Source: Idiomarina loihiensis (lineage in GTDB: Bacteria > Pseudomonadota > Gammaproteobacteria > Enterobacterales > Alteromonadaceae). Taken from it: DNA of 64,000 nt. A program made the translations under genes and the position numbers. The notes below the pieces were generated by a model that was given only the letters and a program-made list of their open reading frames with translations, made no database searches and had not been told where the DNA came from. Location of the stretch: the NCBI RefSeq assembly GCF_024584785.1, contig NZ_CP074112.1, positions 1,984,001 through 2,048,000 of the forward strand. The letters run 5' to 3'. Shown piece after piece: positions 1 to 9,270 of this stretch; the first letter of the stretch is position 1; each line of letters starts with the position of its first letter.

Positions 1-533
1 GCAATTTCGCCCTGATGATTCGCACCTAGTTCGATCACCGCAAATTGGTGCTCTGGTTCTAATCGCAACAGCGTTAGTGGCGCCCCGATGTCGTTGTTGA
101 AGTTGCCCGCGGTAGCTAGCACTTTGCCACGTTGTGCCAAGATCGCTGCTAGCATCTCTTTGACGGTGGTTTTGCCACTGCTGCCGGTAATAGCGATGGT
201 TTTGGGTGCGACTGCGGCTTTGACCGCGGCCCCCAATTGGCCGAGCGCATAGCGTGTATCGCTGACGACAATTTGCGGCACCGGCAAGGGTTGGCCATCA
301 GAGCTTTGCAACGGATGGTCTACCAGCACGGCTACTGCGCCAGCGGCGATGGCTTGCTCCACCAGCTGGTGGGCATCAAAATTGGGGCCCTTCAAGGCAA
401 TAAATAAGCTCCCCGGCGCTAAGGTACGGGTGTCTGTACTTACTTGATCTAGTTCTAAGTGGCCGTTGCTGGTATCACCTACCAGCTCGCCCGCTACCGC
501 AGCCTTGAGCCAAGCTAGATTCACTCGAATCAT
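1..533 (-). CDS. murF: MurF, UDP-MurNAc-tripeptide:D-Ala-D-Ala ligase (5' part; runs off the window)
   Basis: This cytoplasmic ATP-dependent ligase adds D-Ala-D-Ala to UDP-MurNAc-tripeptide, the last soluble peptidoglycan precursor step. About 177 N-terminal codons are present, beginning MIRVNLAWLKAAV; the rest lies beyond base 1. The Mur-ligase P-loop reads ITGSSGKTTVKEM near residue 115 and is followed by AGNFNNDIGAPLTLL, the usual MurF continuation. Its ATG overlaps the murE TGA as ATGA, so it is translationally coupled and belongs to the mraZ-led operon. The murE-then-murF order is that of the dcw cluster. The frame is open to the edge with no sign of damage. Confidence 0.95.
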   Translation of the reverse strand, partial: MIRVNLAWLKAAVAGELVGDTSNGHLELDQVSTDTRTLAPGSLFIALKGPNFDAHQLVEQAIAAGAVAVLVDHPLQSSDGQPLPVPQIVVSDTRYALGQLGAAVKAAVAPKTIAITGSSGKTTVKEMLAAILAQRGKVLATAGNFNNDIGAPLTLLRLEPEHQFAVIELGANHQGEI

Positions 534-1999
534 GCCAACACCTCCGCCACCCAAGCGCGTTCGTTGTATGGCAAATATTCACGGCCAATGATTTGATAAT
601 CCTCATGACCTTTACCAGCCACCAGAATCACGTCATCGGCACCGGCTTGGGCAATGGTTGTTGCCACCGCTTCAGCTCGGCCCATCAATACCTGCACCCG
701 CTGTTGGCGCGGCATGCCAGCTAAAATATCTTGTACAATTTGGGCGGGGTCTTCGGTGCGTGGATTATCATCGGTCACCACCACGCGGTCGGCAAATTCA
801 GCAGCAACGGCACCCATTTGTGGGCGCTTACCGCGGTCGCGATCACCACCACAGCCAAACACACACCACAGCTGTCCCCGACAGTGACGGCGCAAGGCTG
901 TCAGCACTTGCTGTAACGCATCTGGTGTATGAGCGTAATCGACAATCACCAAGGGTTTACCTTGGCTACCACCAAAGACTTCCATCCGGCCCGGCACCGC
1001 GTGTAAGCCAGCACATGCCTTAGCGATGGCGCTGAGGTCATGGCCGAGGCTAGCCACCGCGGCCATGGCTGCTAGTAGGTTGTAAACATTAAAATGTCCT
1101 AGTAACGGGGATTGCACCGGTAGACTGACGACCTCGGTCGTGCCAGGTAACCGTGCTTGTACAGTAAAATCGGTGCCAGCCTGAGCATAACCAATCTGGG
1201 TTGCCCATAGACTGCGTTCAGCGCTTTGAGGATTTAAACTGAAGCGCCAGCTATCTTGGCGATCAGGCAACCATGCCGCCACCGCGGCATCATCAGCATT
1301 TAATACCGCATGGCGGGTATCTAGTTCGGTAAATAAGCGCCGCTTAGCTCCAGCGTAATTGCTCATGGTGCCATGATAATCAAGATGATCGCGACTGATA
1401 TTGGTGGCTACGCCTACCGCAAACTGAATCGCCTCAACGCGACATTGCACCAAAGCATGAGAGGATACTTCCATCGCCACCGCTTGCGCACCTTCAGCTT
1501 GCAACACCCGCAACCGTTGCTGTACCGCAATCGCATCGGGGGTGGTGTGCGTTTCTGGCAACAGTTTGCCACTAAAGCCACTGCCGGTGGTACCAATCAC
1601 CCCACAGCGTACACCCAGCGCATCTAGCAGCTGCGCCACTAAGTAGGTGACCGAGGTTTTACCATTGGTTCCGGTCACCCCGACCACTTGCAGGTGCTGA
1701 GCAGGCTCGCCAAAAAAGCGCGCCGCAATAAAAGAGAGCTGATTCTTTAGACCAGGCACTTCGATCACCCAGGCGCGCCCACGCGGTTGCATCCCTACCG
1801 ACTCAGACTCGGTGAGCACGACCACGGCGCCCGCCTCAATAGCAGCATCGATATAATCACGCCCATCAACTTGATAACCCGGCACCGCAACAAAGGCATC
1901 GCCACTGGCTACTTGTCGCGAGTCTAGCTTTAACCCGCCAATCTGCAAGGCTGGCAAGGGCAATGGATAATTTGGCAATAAGCTGACTAACTCAATCAT
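530..1999 (-). CDS. murE: MurE, UDP-MurNAc-L-Ala-D-Glu:meso-DAP ligase
   Basis: Cytoplasmic ligase adding the third stem-peptide residue to UDP-MurNAc-L-Ala-D-Glu. The protein has 489 residues, a normal length. The ATP-binding loop GTNGKT is at residues 110-115. The DNPR motif at 411-414 is the signature of meso-diaminopimelate-specific enzymes, so the wall should be the Gram-negative DAP type. YAGAKRRLF contains the lysine that is carbamylated in the family. Its start overlaps the ftsI stop by one base and its end overlaps murF by four bases, so it is coupled on both sides. Confidence 0.97.
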   Translation of the reverse strand: MIELVSLLPNYPLPLPALQIGGLKLDSRQVASGDAFVAVPGYQVDGRDYIDAAIEAGAVVVLTESESVGMQPRGRAWVIEVPGLKNQLSFIAARFFGEPAQHLQVVGVTGTNGKTSVTYLVAQLLDALGVRCGVIGTTGSGFSGKLLPETHTTPDAIAVQQRLRVLQAEGAQAVAMEVSSHALVQCRVEAIQFAVGVATNISRDHLDYHGTMSNYAGAKRRLFTELDTRHAVLNADDAAVAAWLPDRQDSWRFSLNPQSAERSLWATQIGYAQAGTDFTVQARLPGTTEVVSLPVQSPLLGHFNVYNLLAAMAAVASLGHDLSAIAKACAGLHAVPGRMEVFGGSQGKPLVIVDYAHTPDALQQVLTALRRHCRGQLWCVFGCGGDRDRGKRPQMGAVAAEFADRVVVTDDNPRTEDPAQIVQDILAGMPRQQRVQVLMGRAEAVATTIAQAGADDVILVAGKGHEDYQIIGREYLPYNERAWVAEVLA

Positions 2000-3768
2000 T
2001 AGTTACTCCTTGCTCGCAAGAATTCAGGCACGTCCACCCACCCAGCGGCCTTCAATTGGGTATCTTGTAAATGATCCGGAGTGATGTTCAGCATCCGTAA
2101 CGCATCGCCGACAATCTCCGCAAACACCGGGGCAGATACTTGGCTACCGTAATACTCATCGCCACTAGGTTCGTTAATAGTCACGACGACGGCTAAGCGT
2201 GGATTGCTGACCGGCGCGACCCCAGCAAACAGCGTCACGTATTCATCGCCATAACCGCCCGCCACGGCTTTCCGAGTAGTCCCGGTTTTACCGGCCACGC
2301 GATAGCCTCTCACCCGAGCACGTTCACCAGAACCGTTGGCTACCACACTTTCAAGCATGGCTAACACCGTATCAGCGGTTTCTTTACTGATCACTTGTTC
2401 GCCTACGGGCGTACCTTCGCGTCGCTGAATGGTGAGCGGATAGCGCACGCCGCCATTACCGATAATGGCGTACATTTGTGCCAGCTGTAGGGTGGTCACG
2501 GTCAAGCCATAGCCGTAGGACAAGGTTGCCACTTCAAAATCCGACCAACGCTGGCGGCCTTGCAATACCCCAAAGCTCTCACCCAACATGGCGACCCCAG
2601 TATCGTTACCAAACCCAACCGCGGCATAAGTATCAAGCATGTTGTCGATACCTGTTTGCAGAGCAATTTTGGCGGTACCTACGTTGCTTGAGGTTTCTAA
2701 AATTTCAGTAATGGTTAACGGCCCACGATTTTTCGGGTCGCTTACACGGCGGCCACCAATGCGCAACCAGCCGGGGCTGGTGTCAATCACTTGATTAGGT
2801 TTAATCACCCCATGTTCGAGTGCCGCAATCACTGCTAAGGGCTTCACCGTTGAGCCTGGTTCGTAGGCATCGGTGATAGCACGGTTACGCAACCTATGTG
2901 GTTGCGCATCGGCACGGTTATTCGGGTTGTAGGACGGGCTGTTGACCATAGCGAGAACTTCGCCGGTTGTTATATCCAGAATCACCGCAGATCCCGAAGT
3001 GGCTTGGTGATAGCGCACGGCCTTTTTAACTTCGGCGTAAGCCAATGCTTGTAAGCGTTGGTCAATACTTAGGGTGAGTTGCTGGGGTTGTTGCGCAGCG
3101 GTAACGCTAATTTCTTCAACAACCCGTCCTGCTGCATCCTTGCGATACAAACGTTCACCAGGCACGCCGGTAAGCACCTGATTGTAAATAGCCTCTAAAC
3201 CTTCAATGCCCAGCCCATCGATGTCCGTAAAGCCAACCACATGGGCGGCAATTTCGCCAGCGGGATAAAAGCGCCGTGATTCAGTTTTAAGATAAACTCC
3301 GGGGATGCCTAACTGTCTGACAAACTCAGCTACGCCGGGCGTAACTTTGCGCTCTAAGTAGACAAAACGGCGGTTCGGATCAGCGACCTTAGCCATCAAA
3401 CTATCAGCATCGGTACGAAAAACTTCGGCTAACGCTAACCAACGCTCGCGGTTATCTAGGCCATGCCCCTCGTGCACGCGTTGGGGGTCTGCCCACACGG
3501 TTTGCACCGGCACGCTCACGGCTAGTTCGCGGCCATTGCGATCCATGATTGAACCCCGTTGCACCGTGGTGGTATCAGCCCGCAATGAGCGCCGATCGCC
3601 TTCAAAAATTAACCGTTCAGGTTCTACCACCTGAATGTAAGCGGCGCGCGCCACCAAACTGCCAAACACCAGTACCACAACCAATAAGGCAAAGTAAAAG
3701 CGCCCCGTACTTAAATGGGGTTGCGCTTTTTTCAGCACACGCCGATTGCCTTTCGAGGTTAATGCCAT
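1999..3768 (-). CDS. ftsI: FtsI (PBP3), septal peptidoglycan transpeptidase
   Basis: Bitopic inner-membrane class B penicillin-binding protein that crosslinks septal wall with FtsW. It has 589 residues, with a short basic cytoplasmic tail, one membrane segment at about 24-42 (FALLVVVLVFGSLVARAAY), a non-catalytic pedestal (RGSIMDRNGRELAVS at 71-85) and a C-terminal transpeptidase domain. All catalytic motifs are intact: STVK with nucleophile Ser306, SSN at 360-362 and KTG at 494-496, almost the same positions as in E. coli PBP3. The gene overlaps ftsL by 10 bases and touches murE. Confidence 0.97.
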   Translation of the reverse strand: MALTSKGNRRVLKKAQPHLSTGRFYFALLVVVLVFGSLVARAAYIQVVEPERLIFEGDRRSLRADTTTVQRGSIMDRNGRELAVSVPVQTVWADPQRVHEGHGLDNRERWLALAEVFRTDADSLMAKVADPNRRFVYLERKVTPGVAEFVRQLGIPGVYLKTESRRFYPAGEIAAHVVGFTDIDGLGIEGLEAIYNQVLTGVPGERLYRKDAAGRVVEEISVTAAQQPQQLTLSIDQRLQALAYAEVKKAVRYHQATSGSAVILDITTGEVLAMVNSPSYNPNNRADAQPHRLRNRAITDAYEPGSTVKPLAVIAALEHGVIKPNQVIDTSPGWLRIGGRRVSDPKNRGPLTITEILETSSNVGTAKIALQTGIDNMLDTYAAVGFGNDTGVAMLGESFGVLQGRQRWSDFEVATLSYGYGLTVTTLQLAQMYAIIGNGGVRYPLTIQRREGTPVGEQVISKETADTVLAMLESVVANGSGERARVRGYRVAGKTGTTRKAVAGGYGDEYVTLFAGVAPVSNPRLAVVVTINEPSGDEYYGSQVSAPVFAEIVGDALRMLNITPDHLQDTQLKAAGWVDVPEFLRARSN

Positions 3769-4076
3769 GGTACTAGCACCTCCTCATCTGCTTGTGGACG
3801 CACCATTTCTAGCTGTTGCACGGCAATTCGCTCCACCCGACTGTGCTCAGTTAGGGTGTTTTGTTCAATCTGTAAATGGCGCCATTCAATATCTATTTGA
3901 TCACGCTCAGAGAGCAGTTGGTCGCGCTCGGTAACCAGTAAACGATGGCCGTGGGCGACATAAATTACTGCTAATGCGCTAGCTACAAGCGCTAAAAACA
4001 GCAACACCAGCAACAAGTGCTGGCGCAAATCATCCACAATAACCATCGATAAAGCTGGTACCCGGCTAGCTTTCAT
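3759..4076 (-). CDS. ftsL: FtsL, divisome bitopic protein
   Basis: Small division protein that joins FtsB and FtsQ to activate FtsWI. The 105-residue product has a short cytoplasmic tail, one hydrophobic segment at about 21-42 ([20 protein letters not shown]) and a periplasmic coiled-coil region rich in Glu, Gln and Leu. Primary sequence is poorly conserved in this family, so the call rests on size, topology and its place between rsmH and ftsI. It overlaps rsmH by 11 bases. An internal ATG at codon 11 is an alternative start. Confidence 0.92.
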   Translation of the reverse strand: MKASRVPALSMVIVDDLRQHLLLVLLFLALVASALAVIYVAHGHRLLVTERDQLLSERDQIDIEWRHLQIEQNTLTEHSRVERIAVQQLEMVRPQADEEVLVPWH

Positions 4077-5016
4077 AATCTAACCTCGCGGCAATACGAA
4101 GCACTGAACTCCGTGCTCTGGGGTTGGCTTTGATTTCTGCGGCCGAAGGCTTGATGGCTTTACCTACCAAGCGTAAGGTTTGGCCGCGATCAAAATCGGC
4201 ATCCCGAATAGGTAGGTTGGCAGGAATCGCTTTGCCTTGAGCTTGGGCCCGCATAAACCGCTTCACCAACCGGTCTTCTAAACTATGAAAACTGATCACA
4301 GCCAAGCGACCATCAACTTTTAAGCCACCTACAGCCGCAGTAAGCGCTTGCTCAATTTCGTCGAGTTCGCCGTTAATATGAATTCGTATGCCCTGGAAAC
4401 TGCGTGTTGCCGGGTGCTTATGTTTGTCTTTAAAAGGAACCGCGGCGGCGATCAGTTCTGCTAGTTCGCGCGTGGTGGTTAAGGGCTGCTGCTCGCGTTG
4501 TTTCACGATCGCTTGGGCAATGCGCCAGGCAAATCGTTCTTCGCCATATTCGCGCAGCACAAAAGCGATCTCATCGGCACTAGCCGCTGCCAAAAATTCA
4601 GCTGCGGTGGTGCCTTGGGTGGTATCCATGCGCATATCTAATGGCCCTTCGCGCATAAAGCTAAAGCCACGTTCAGCGTCATCTAATTGTGGGGAAGACA
4701 CGCCTAAATCGAATAAAATACCGTCGAGCTGCCCACGCAATTGCTGCGCATCTAGCACCTCGCTAAGCTGTGAGAATGGGGTGTGGATAATGGTAAAGCG
4801 CGGATCTTGTTGTAACGCAGCCGCAGCGGCAATCGCAGTGGGGTCGCGGTCGAGGGCGAAGAGCCGGCCGTTACTGTTTAATTGAGCCAGAATTGCACGC
4901 GAATGCCCGCCTCGCCCGAAGGTGGCATCTAAATAGGTTCCGTCTGGTTTGATGGCAAGAGCATCGAGAGACTCTTGTAACAACACCGAGACGTGTTGTG
5001 CAGCTTCTGTTGTCAT
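4066..5016 (-). CDS. rsmH: RsmH, 16S rRNA (cytosine-1402-N4)-methyltransferase
   Basis: SAM-dependent methyltransferase acting on C1402 of 16S rRNA in the P site. I chose the ATG giving [20 protein letters not shown] (316 residues). It overlaps the mraZ stop as TAATG and matches the usual RsmH N-terminus; a longer frame reaching 5103 lies inside mraZ and is unlikely to be translated. The SAM-binding loop [26 protein letters not shown] and [12 protein letters not shown] are typical of the family. Second gene of the operon. Confidence 0.96.
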   Translation of the reverse strand: MTTEAAQHVSVLLQESLDALAIKPDGTYLDATFGRGGHSRAILAQLNSNGRLFALDRDPTAIAAAAALQQDPRFTIIHTPFSQLSEVLDAQQLRGQLDGILFDLGVSSPQLDDAERGFSFMREGPLDMRMDTTQGTTAAEFLAAASADEIAFVLREYGEERFAWRIAQAIVKQREQQPLTTTRELAELIAAAVPFKDKHKHPATRSFQGIRIHINGELDEIEQALTAAVGGLKVDGRLAVISFHSLEDRLVKRFMRAQAQGKAIPANLPIRDADFDRGQTLRLVGKAIKPSAAEIKANPRARSSVLRIAARLDYES

Positions 5017-5474
5017 TATAATGAGAAGTCTTGTAGTCGATCGTTCAGAATGATGTCGTCTTGTTGCTCGGCTTGCATATCTGCCGCTATTTGCTCTTGC
5101 CACGCAGCCTCAGACCAAAGTTCAAACTTATTGAGCTGACCAATAATCATGATCTTTTTACTCAGATCCGCATGTTGACGCAGGGTTGGTGCAATCAAAA
5201 TACGGCCGTTTTTATCCATTTGGCAATCTTCGGCATGGCCCAGCAATAGCCGCTGGAGACGACGCTCGGCGGGGTTCATGTTAGATAGAGTCGTAAGCTT
5301 CTGTTCAATCAACTGCCACTGTGGCAACGGATACAACAACAAACAGGGTTGCTTAATATCGATGGTGCAAACCATTTGCCCGTCGCAATCCAACAGCAGG
5401 CTCTTGCGATACTTTGCTGGTATCGCCAGTCGGCCTTTGTCATCTAGACTGAGTGCTGCTGCGCCACGAAACAT
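5016..5474 (-). CDS. mraZ: MraZ, transcriptional regulator of the dcw cluster
   Basis: DNA-binding protein that represses its own division/cell wall operon. The 152-residue product has two AbrB/MraZ-type swapped-hairpin modules, each with the DxxGR signature: [10 protein letters not shown] near the N-terminus and [11 protein letters not shown] in the second half. The start [15 protein letters not shown] was chosen over an in-frame extension to 5510 because that extension would run through the operator repeats. First gene of mraZ-rsmH-ftsL-ftsI-murE-murF. Confidence 0.96.
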   Translation of the reverse strand: MFRGAAALSLDDKGRLAIPAKYRKSLLLDCDGQMVCTIDIKQPCLLLYPLPQWQLIEQKLTTLSNMNPAERRLQRLLLGHAEDCQMDKNGRILIAPTLRQHADLSKKIMIIGQLNKFELWSEAAWQEQIAADMQAEQQDDIILNDRLQDFSL

Positions 5475-5482
5475 GATAAATG

Positions 5483-5507
5483 ATCCACTTTTTCCCACAA
5501 ATCCCCA
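5483..5507 (-). promoter_or_regulatory. MraZ operator: three TGGxx repeats at 10-bp spacing
   Basis: On the minus strand TGGGG (5507-5503), TGGGA (5497-5493) and TGGAT (5487-5483) are each separated by five bases. This is the known MraZ box arrangement of TGGGN direct repeats with a 10-bp period. The array starts just after the predicted transcription start. The third repeat doubles as the best Shine-Dalgarno-like sequence (GTGGA) in front of the mraZ ATG at 5474. MraZ bound here would block the promoter exit; masking of the ribosome site is my inference. Confidence 0.8.
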
Positions 5508-5516
5508 CAATGTGAC

Positions 5517-5546
5517 AGTCTAGGTGCCGATCTTTCTACCTGTCAA
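5517..5546 (-). promoter_or_regulatory. Sigma-70 promoter of the mraZ/dcw operon
   Basis: Reading the minus strand, TTGACA (5546-5541) is followed after 18 bases by TAGACT (5522-5517). The -35 is perfect. The predicted start, near 5510, puts the MraZ repeats immediately downstream, as in other gammaproteobacteria. Confidence 0.7.
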
Positions 5547-5564
5547 GGGAAATTACAGAGTTTT

Positions 5565-5583
5565 AACCCCTGCGCCAGGGGTT
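5565..5583. repeat. Perfect inverted repeat between divergent promoters
   Basis: AACCCCTG (5565-5572), spacer CGC, then CAGGGGTT (5576-5583): a perfect 8-bp dyad. It lies between the mraZ promoter and the start of the GGDEF/EAL gene, and its right arm touches a TTGACG (5582-5587) that could be a -35 of the rightward gene. It could be a regulator binding site. No long T run follows it, so a terminator is less likely. Confidence 0.5.
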
Positions 5584-5596
5584 GACGCTTGGCAGT

Positions 5597-5628
5597 TTGC
5601 ATAGCATCATGCAAAAATCCTATATAGT
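5597..5628 (+). promoter_or_regulatory. Possible promoter for the CHASE-GGDEF-EAL gene
   Basis: TTGCAT (5597-5602) with an 18-base spacer to TATATA (5621-5626), running on into GT, precedes the ATG at 5668. An alternative pair, TTGACG (5582-5587) and CATCAT (5605-5610) with 17-base spacing, overlaps the inverted repeat. I cannot choose between them from sequence alone. Confidence 0.35.
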
Positions 5629-5667
5629 TCAGCGCATAACAATTAGAATATGCTGGCTTAAATCCTT

Positions 5668-7930
5668 ATGAAGCAGATAGACCTTGTGAATTACCCAGAT
5701 CGGCTCAGTGTGCAGTCTGAGCGTTGGCGATTATTGCGGTATTTGGTAGTGGTGCTCTTTATTGCATCCGCTCTGCTTTATGCTGTCTATTTGGTGGTTG
5801 ATAGCGAGCGCCAGCAACAACTTGAAGTAGAAAAGCGCCGCGCCGCTGAACATTTAAGTAGTATGCGCGGGCAAATCGAACAACGCCTACAAGCCAATAT
5901 CCTCGCACTACGCGCCTTACGCCCCGAAATCCTCTGGCAAGACACGCCAGACCGGGTGCGAGTACAGCGCATCATGGATGAGTTTTTAGGATCCGACCTA
6001 GATATCATGCATCTCGCCTTGGCGCCGGACTTAACCGTACGCTTTATTTATCCCGTTGAAGGTAACCAAAGTCTGCTTGGTTTTAATTATCGCCTCGCCA
6101 CCGAGCAATACAGCGGTATTTTGCGCGCTATCGCAGCTAAAGATATGGTGGTATCAGGGCCGTTACAGCTGGTGCAAGGACAATCGGCGCTGCTGGCACG
6201 TATGCCTATTTTTCATGACGACCGCCGCTTATGGGGCGTTGCTACGTTAGCTATTGATCACAATCACCTGCTTGAACAAGTAGAGTTCTATCGGCATCCT
6301 AACTACGAATTTGCCCTGCGCCATCTCAATCTGGCTAGCTTAGACCAAGATGTCGCGCAAGAACCGGCGTTTGCCGGCAATAACGATGTCTTTACCAACG
6401 ATCCTATTCTTACTGAAGTACAGTTTCCGCGTGGGCGCTGGCAGTTAGCGGCGTTTCCACGAGATGGCAGTTGGGTTGCTACCAATGTCGATTTTTGGCT
6501 GCACTGGGCGATTGGGATTGGCTTAACCGCAGTGATTTTGATGGCCTTTTTAATGTTGGTGTTCACCCAGCATCGATTACGCGGCGCCATTACTACCATT
6601 GCCTATCAAGCCAGGTACGATGGCTTAACCGATTTACCAAATCGTAATTTCTTTCAAGAACAGCTAGGCGCAGCAGTTCGCTCAGCACTGCGCCATGAAC
6701 AGAAATTTGCGCTATTGGTGCTAGATTTAGACCATCTGCGTGAAATCAATGACGTGCTCGGGCATGACGTAGGTAACGCCCTACTACAACGAGTGGCAGA
6801 GCGGATTCGTACCAGTATTCGTGAAGACGATTTATTGGCGCGTATTGGTGGCGATGAATTTGCGATTGTACTGCGAGACTTAAACGACCCCAGCGAAGCT
6901 GAAATTCGTGCCACCGCCATCATGAATGATTTGCTGCACACCTTGGATATTGAGCACAATCACATCAACATGACCACCAGCACCGGTATCGCCATGTTCC
7001 CGCACGATGGCCAAGAAGTGCAGCAGCTGATTAAACATGCTGAACTCGCCATGTATGCGGCCAAGCAAGCGGGCGCCATGAGTGTGCACTTTTTTGATGA
7101 ACAACTACGGCAAAGTACCGAACGCGATATTAATCTGCATCACCAAATCATCAAAGGCATCGAAGCGGAACAGTTTGAGGTGCATTATCAGCCCGTGATT
7201 GAAACCGAAACCGGCTTGTTGACCCGCTGTGAAGCTTTGATTCGTTGGACCCATCCGGAACGCGGCGCCATATCACCGGCTGAGTTTATTCCAATTGCCG
7301 AAAAGACCGGTGCCATCATTGGTCTTGGTGCGTTTGTGCTGAGCCAAGTACTCCGCGACTGGAAGAAAATGCATGCCGCCGGTTTAGATTTGTCTATTGC
7401 ACTGAACCGCTCGCCGCGTGAATTTAACGACCGCCAAGCGGCTAGCCATTGGCTCAACATGATTGCCGCAGCGGATGTGCCTACCAACCGGCTGATGTTT
7501 GAGATCACTGAATCTATGTTGATGCGCAACAAAGAGCGACAGTTTGCCAACTTGCGGAAGTTACGTGATGCCGGCGTAAGCTTGGCCATCGACGACTTCG
7601 GCACCGGTTATTCCAGCTTAAACTATTTGCGTTCGTACCCAATTGATGTGATTAAAATCGACCGTAGTTTCTTGCATAGCGTGCCCGAACAAAGCCAACA
7701 GACGGCCTTAGTAGAGGTGTTGATAAGAATTGCGCACACCTTGAATATGAAGGTGGTTGCTGAAGGGGTTGAAACGGCTGAGCAAGTGGGCTTTTTACAA
7801 CGCCAGCGCTGCCATTTACAGCAAGGCTTTTTCTATGGTCGCGCGATGCCGCTCAACCAGTTCATTACCTTTACCCAGAATTTTAACCGCGACGTGCTTA
7901 ACCGCAATGCTGAAACCAGCGCGGAGAATG

Positions 7931-7950
<20 letters not shown>
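5668..7950 (+). CDS. Membrane CHASE-GGDEF-EAL cyclic-di-GMP enzyme
   Basis: A 760-residue sensor with both c-di-GMP synthesis and breakdown domains. A membrane segment at about 24-46 leads to a periplasmic CHASE-like sensor (about 90-260; LALAPDLTVRFIYPVEGN near 115-133, WGVATLAID near 189), a second membrane segment at about 276-298, then a GGDEF and an EAL domain. GGDEF is intact (394-398), with an inhibitory-site RxxD at 385-388 five residues before it. The EAL domain keeps E522-A-L and DDFGTGYSSL from 642, so both activities look possible. The direction of net activity cannot be told. The stop codon lies inside the convergent rnpB gene. Confidence 0.93.
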
Positions 7951-8294
<344 letters not shown>

Positions 8295-8301
8295 GGCGGG
8301 C

Positions 8302-8307
8302 ATTCTA
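8302..8307 (-). promoter_or_regulatory. -10 element of rnpB
   Basis: TAGAAT on the minus strand ends seven bases before the expected 5' end of RNase P RNA. A GC-rich stretch (GCCCGCC) fills the discriminator, typical of stable RNA promoters. The first TAG of the hexamer is also the rsmI stop codon. No good -35 is visible at 17 bases. Confidence 0.5.
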
Positions 8308-9153
8308 CTGGTTATCTTGCTCGAGCGCCAGCTGATACAAATTGTTTTTGCGCGCGCCATGAATTTCTGCTGCTAAGGCGGCGGCTTTCTTCAGCGGTAG
8401 GTGCTCTCGCAACAGGGTTAACGTACGCAGCGCCTGCGGCGTAACATCCTCCTCGGCTACGGCGGCTGCACCAGCCAAGACCAACACCATCTCACCGCGC
8501 TGTTGGTTACTATCAGCCAGTACTTGCGCCTGCACCTCTGCAATACTGCCGTGCAAGTAGGTCTCGAAGGTTTTGGTGAGCTCGCGGCCCAATACCAACT
8601 GCCGATCAGCGCCAAATTCACTGACAAAATCAGCCAAACAATCGACAATTCGGTGCGGTGACTCGTAGAACACCAAGGTGCGAGTGTCGCTTAGGAGCCC
8701 TTGCAAACGCTTTCGGCGTTGCTGTGGCTTGGCTGGTAAAAAACCTTCAAACGCAAATCGATCTGTGGGCAGTCCCGCCGCTGACAGGGCAGTCACAAAA
8801 GCACAGGCACCGGGTAGCGCCACTACCTTGATACCGGCAGCGCGACATTGTTGCACTAGGACATAGCCAGGATCACTAATTAACGGGGTTCCGGCATCGC
8901 TGATCAAGGCAATCGACTGGCCTTGTAATAGCCGTTCTACCACCTGTTCCGCTCGTTGGCGTTCGTTATGCTCATGCAAGGCAAACAACTCATTGCGAAT
9001 CCCTAAGTGCTGCAGTAATTGCCCACTATGACGGGTATCTTCGGCGGCAATGGCGTCTACTGCACGCAAGGTTTGCACACTGCGCTCAGTGATATCGGCT
9101 AAATTACCAATAGGTGTTGGTACTATGTATAAACAGCCGTTACTGTCACTCAT
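8305..9153 (-). CDS. rsmI: RsmI, 16S rRNA (cytidine-1402-2'-O)-methyltransferase
   Basis: SAM-dependent tetrapyrrole-methylase-fold enzyme that 2'-O-methylates C1402, the same base that RsmH (4066-5016) N4-methylates. The start [18 protein letters not shown] (282 residues) follows AAGGGG at good spacing, so an in-frame extension to 9243 was rejected. Family motifs: [22 protein letters not shown] and [16 protein letters not shown]. Divergent from lpoA, the usual arrangement. Its stop codon sits in the rnpB -10. Confidence 0.96.
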   Translation of the reverse strand: MSDSNGCLYIVPTPIGNLADITERSVQTLRAVDAIAAEDTRHSGQLLQHLGIRNELFALHEHNERQRAEQVVERLLQGQSIALISDAGTPLISDPGYVLVQQCRAAGIKVVALPGACAFVTALSAAGLPTDRFAFEGFLPAKPQQRRKRLQGLLSDTRTLVFYESPHRIVDCLADFVSEFGADRQLVLGRELTKTFETYLHGSIAEVQAQVLADSNQQRGEMVLVLAGAAAVAEEDVTPQALRTLTLLREHLPLKKAAALAAEIHGARKNNLYQLALEQDNQ

Positions 9154-9205
9154 GTAAACCCCTTGTAAATTACTCTTAGCGTAGGCGAAGGATGGATGTT
9201 GTAAG

Positions 9206-9234
9206 TTGTACCAGCAAGCCCCTCGGTTTATAGT
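9206..9234 (+). promoter_or_regulatory. Sigma-70 promoter of lpoA-yraN-diaA-dolP
   Basis: TTGTAC (9206-9211), a 17-base spacer and TATAGT (9229-9234), 37 bases before the lpoA start, in the rsmI/lpoA divergent gap. Confidence 0.6.
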
Positions 9235-9270
9235 AGAGGCCATTTAAGATATCAGCTAAAGGACGCTATT

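Noticed and set aside
5017-5103. N-terminal extension of rsmH into mraZ
   Set aside because: Basic, low-quality sequence out of frame in mraZ; the TAATG junction gives a normal RsmH.
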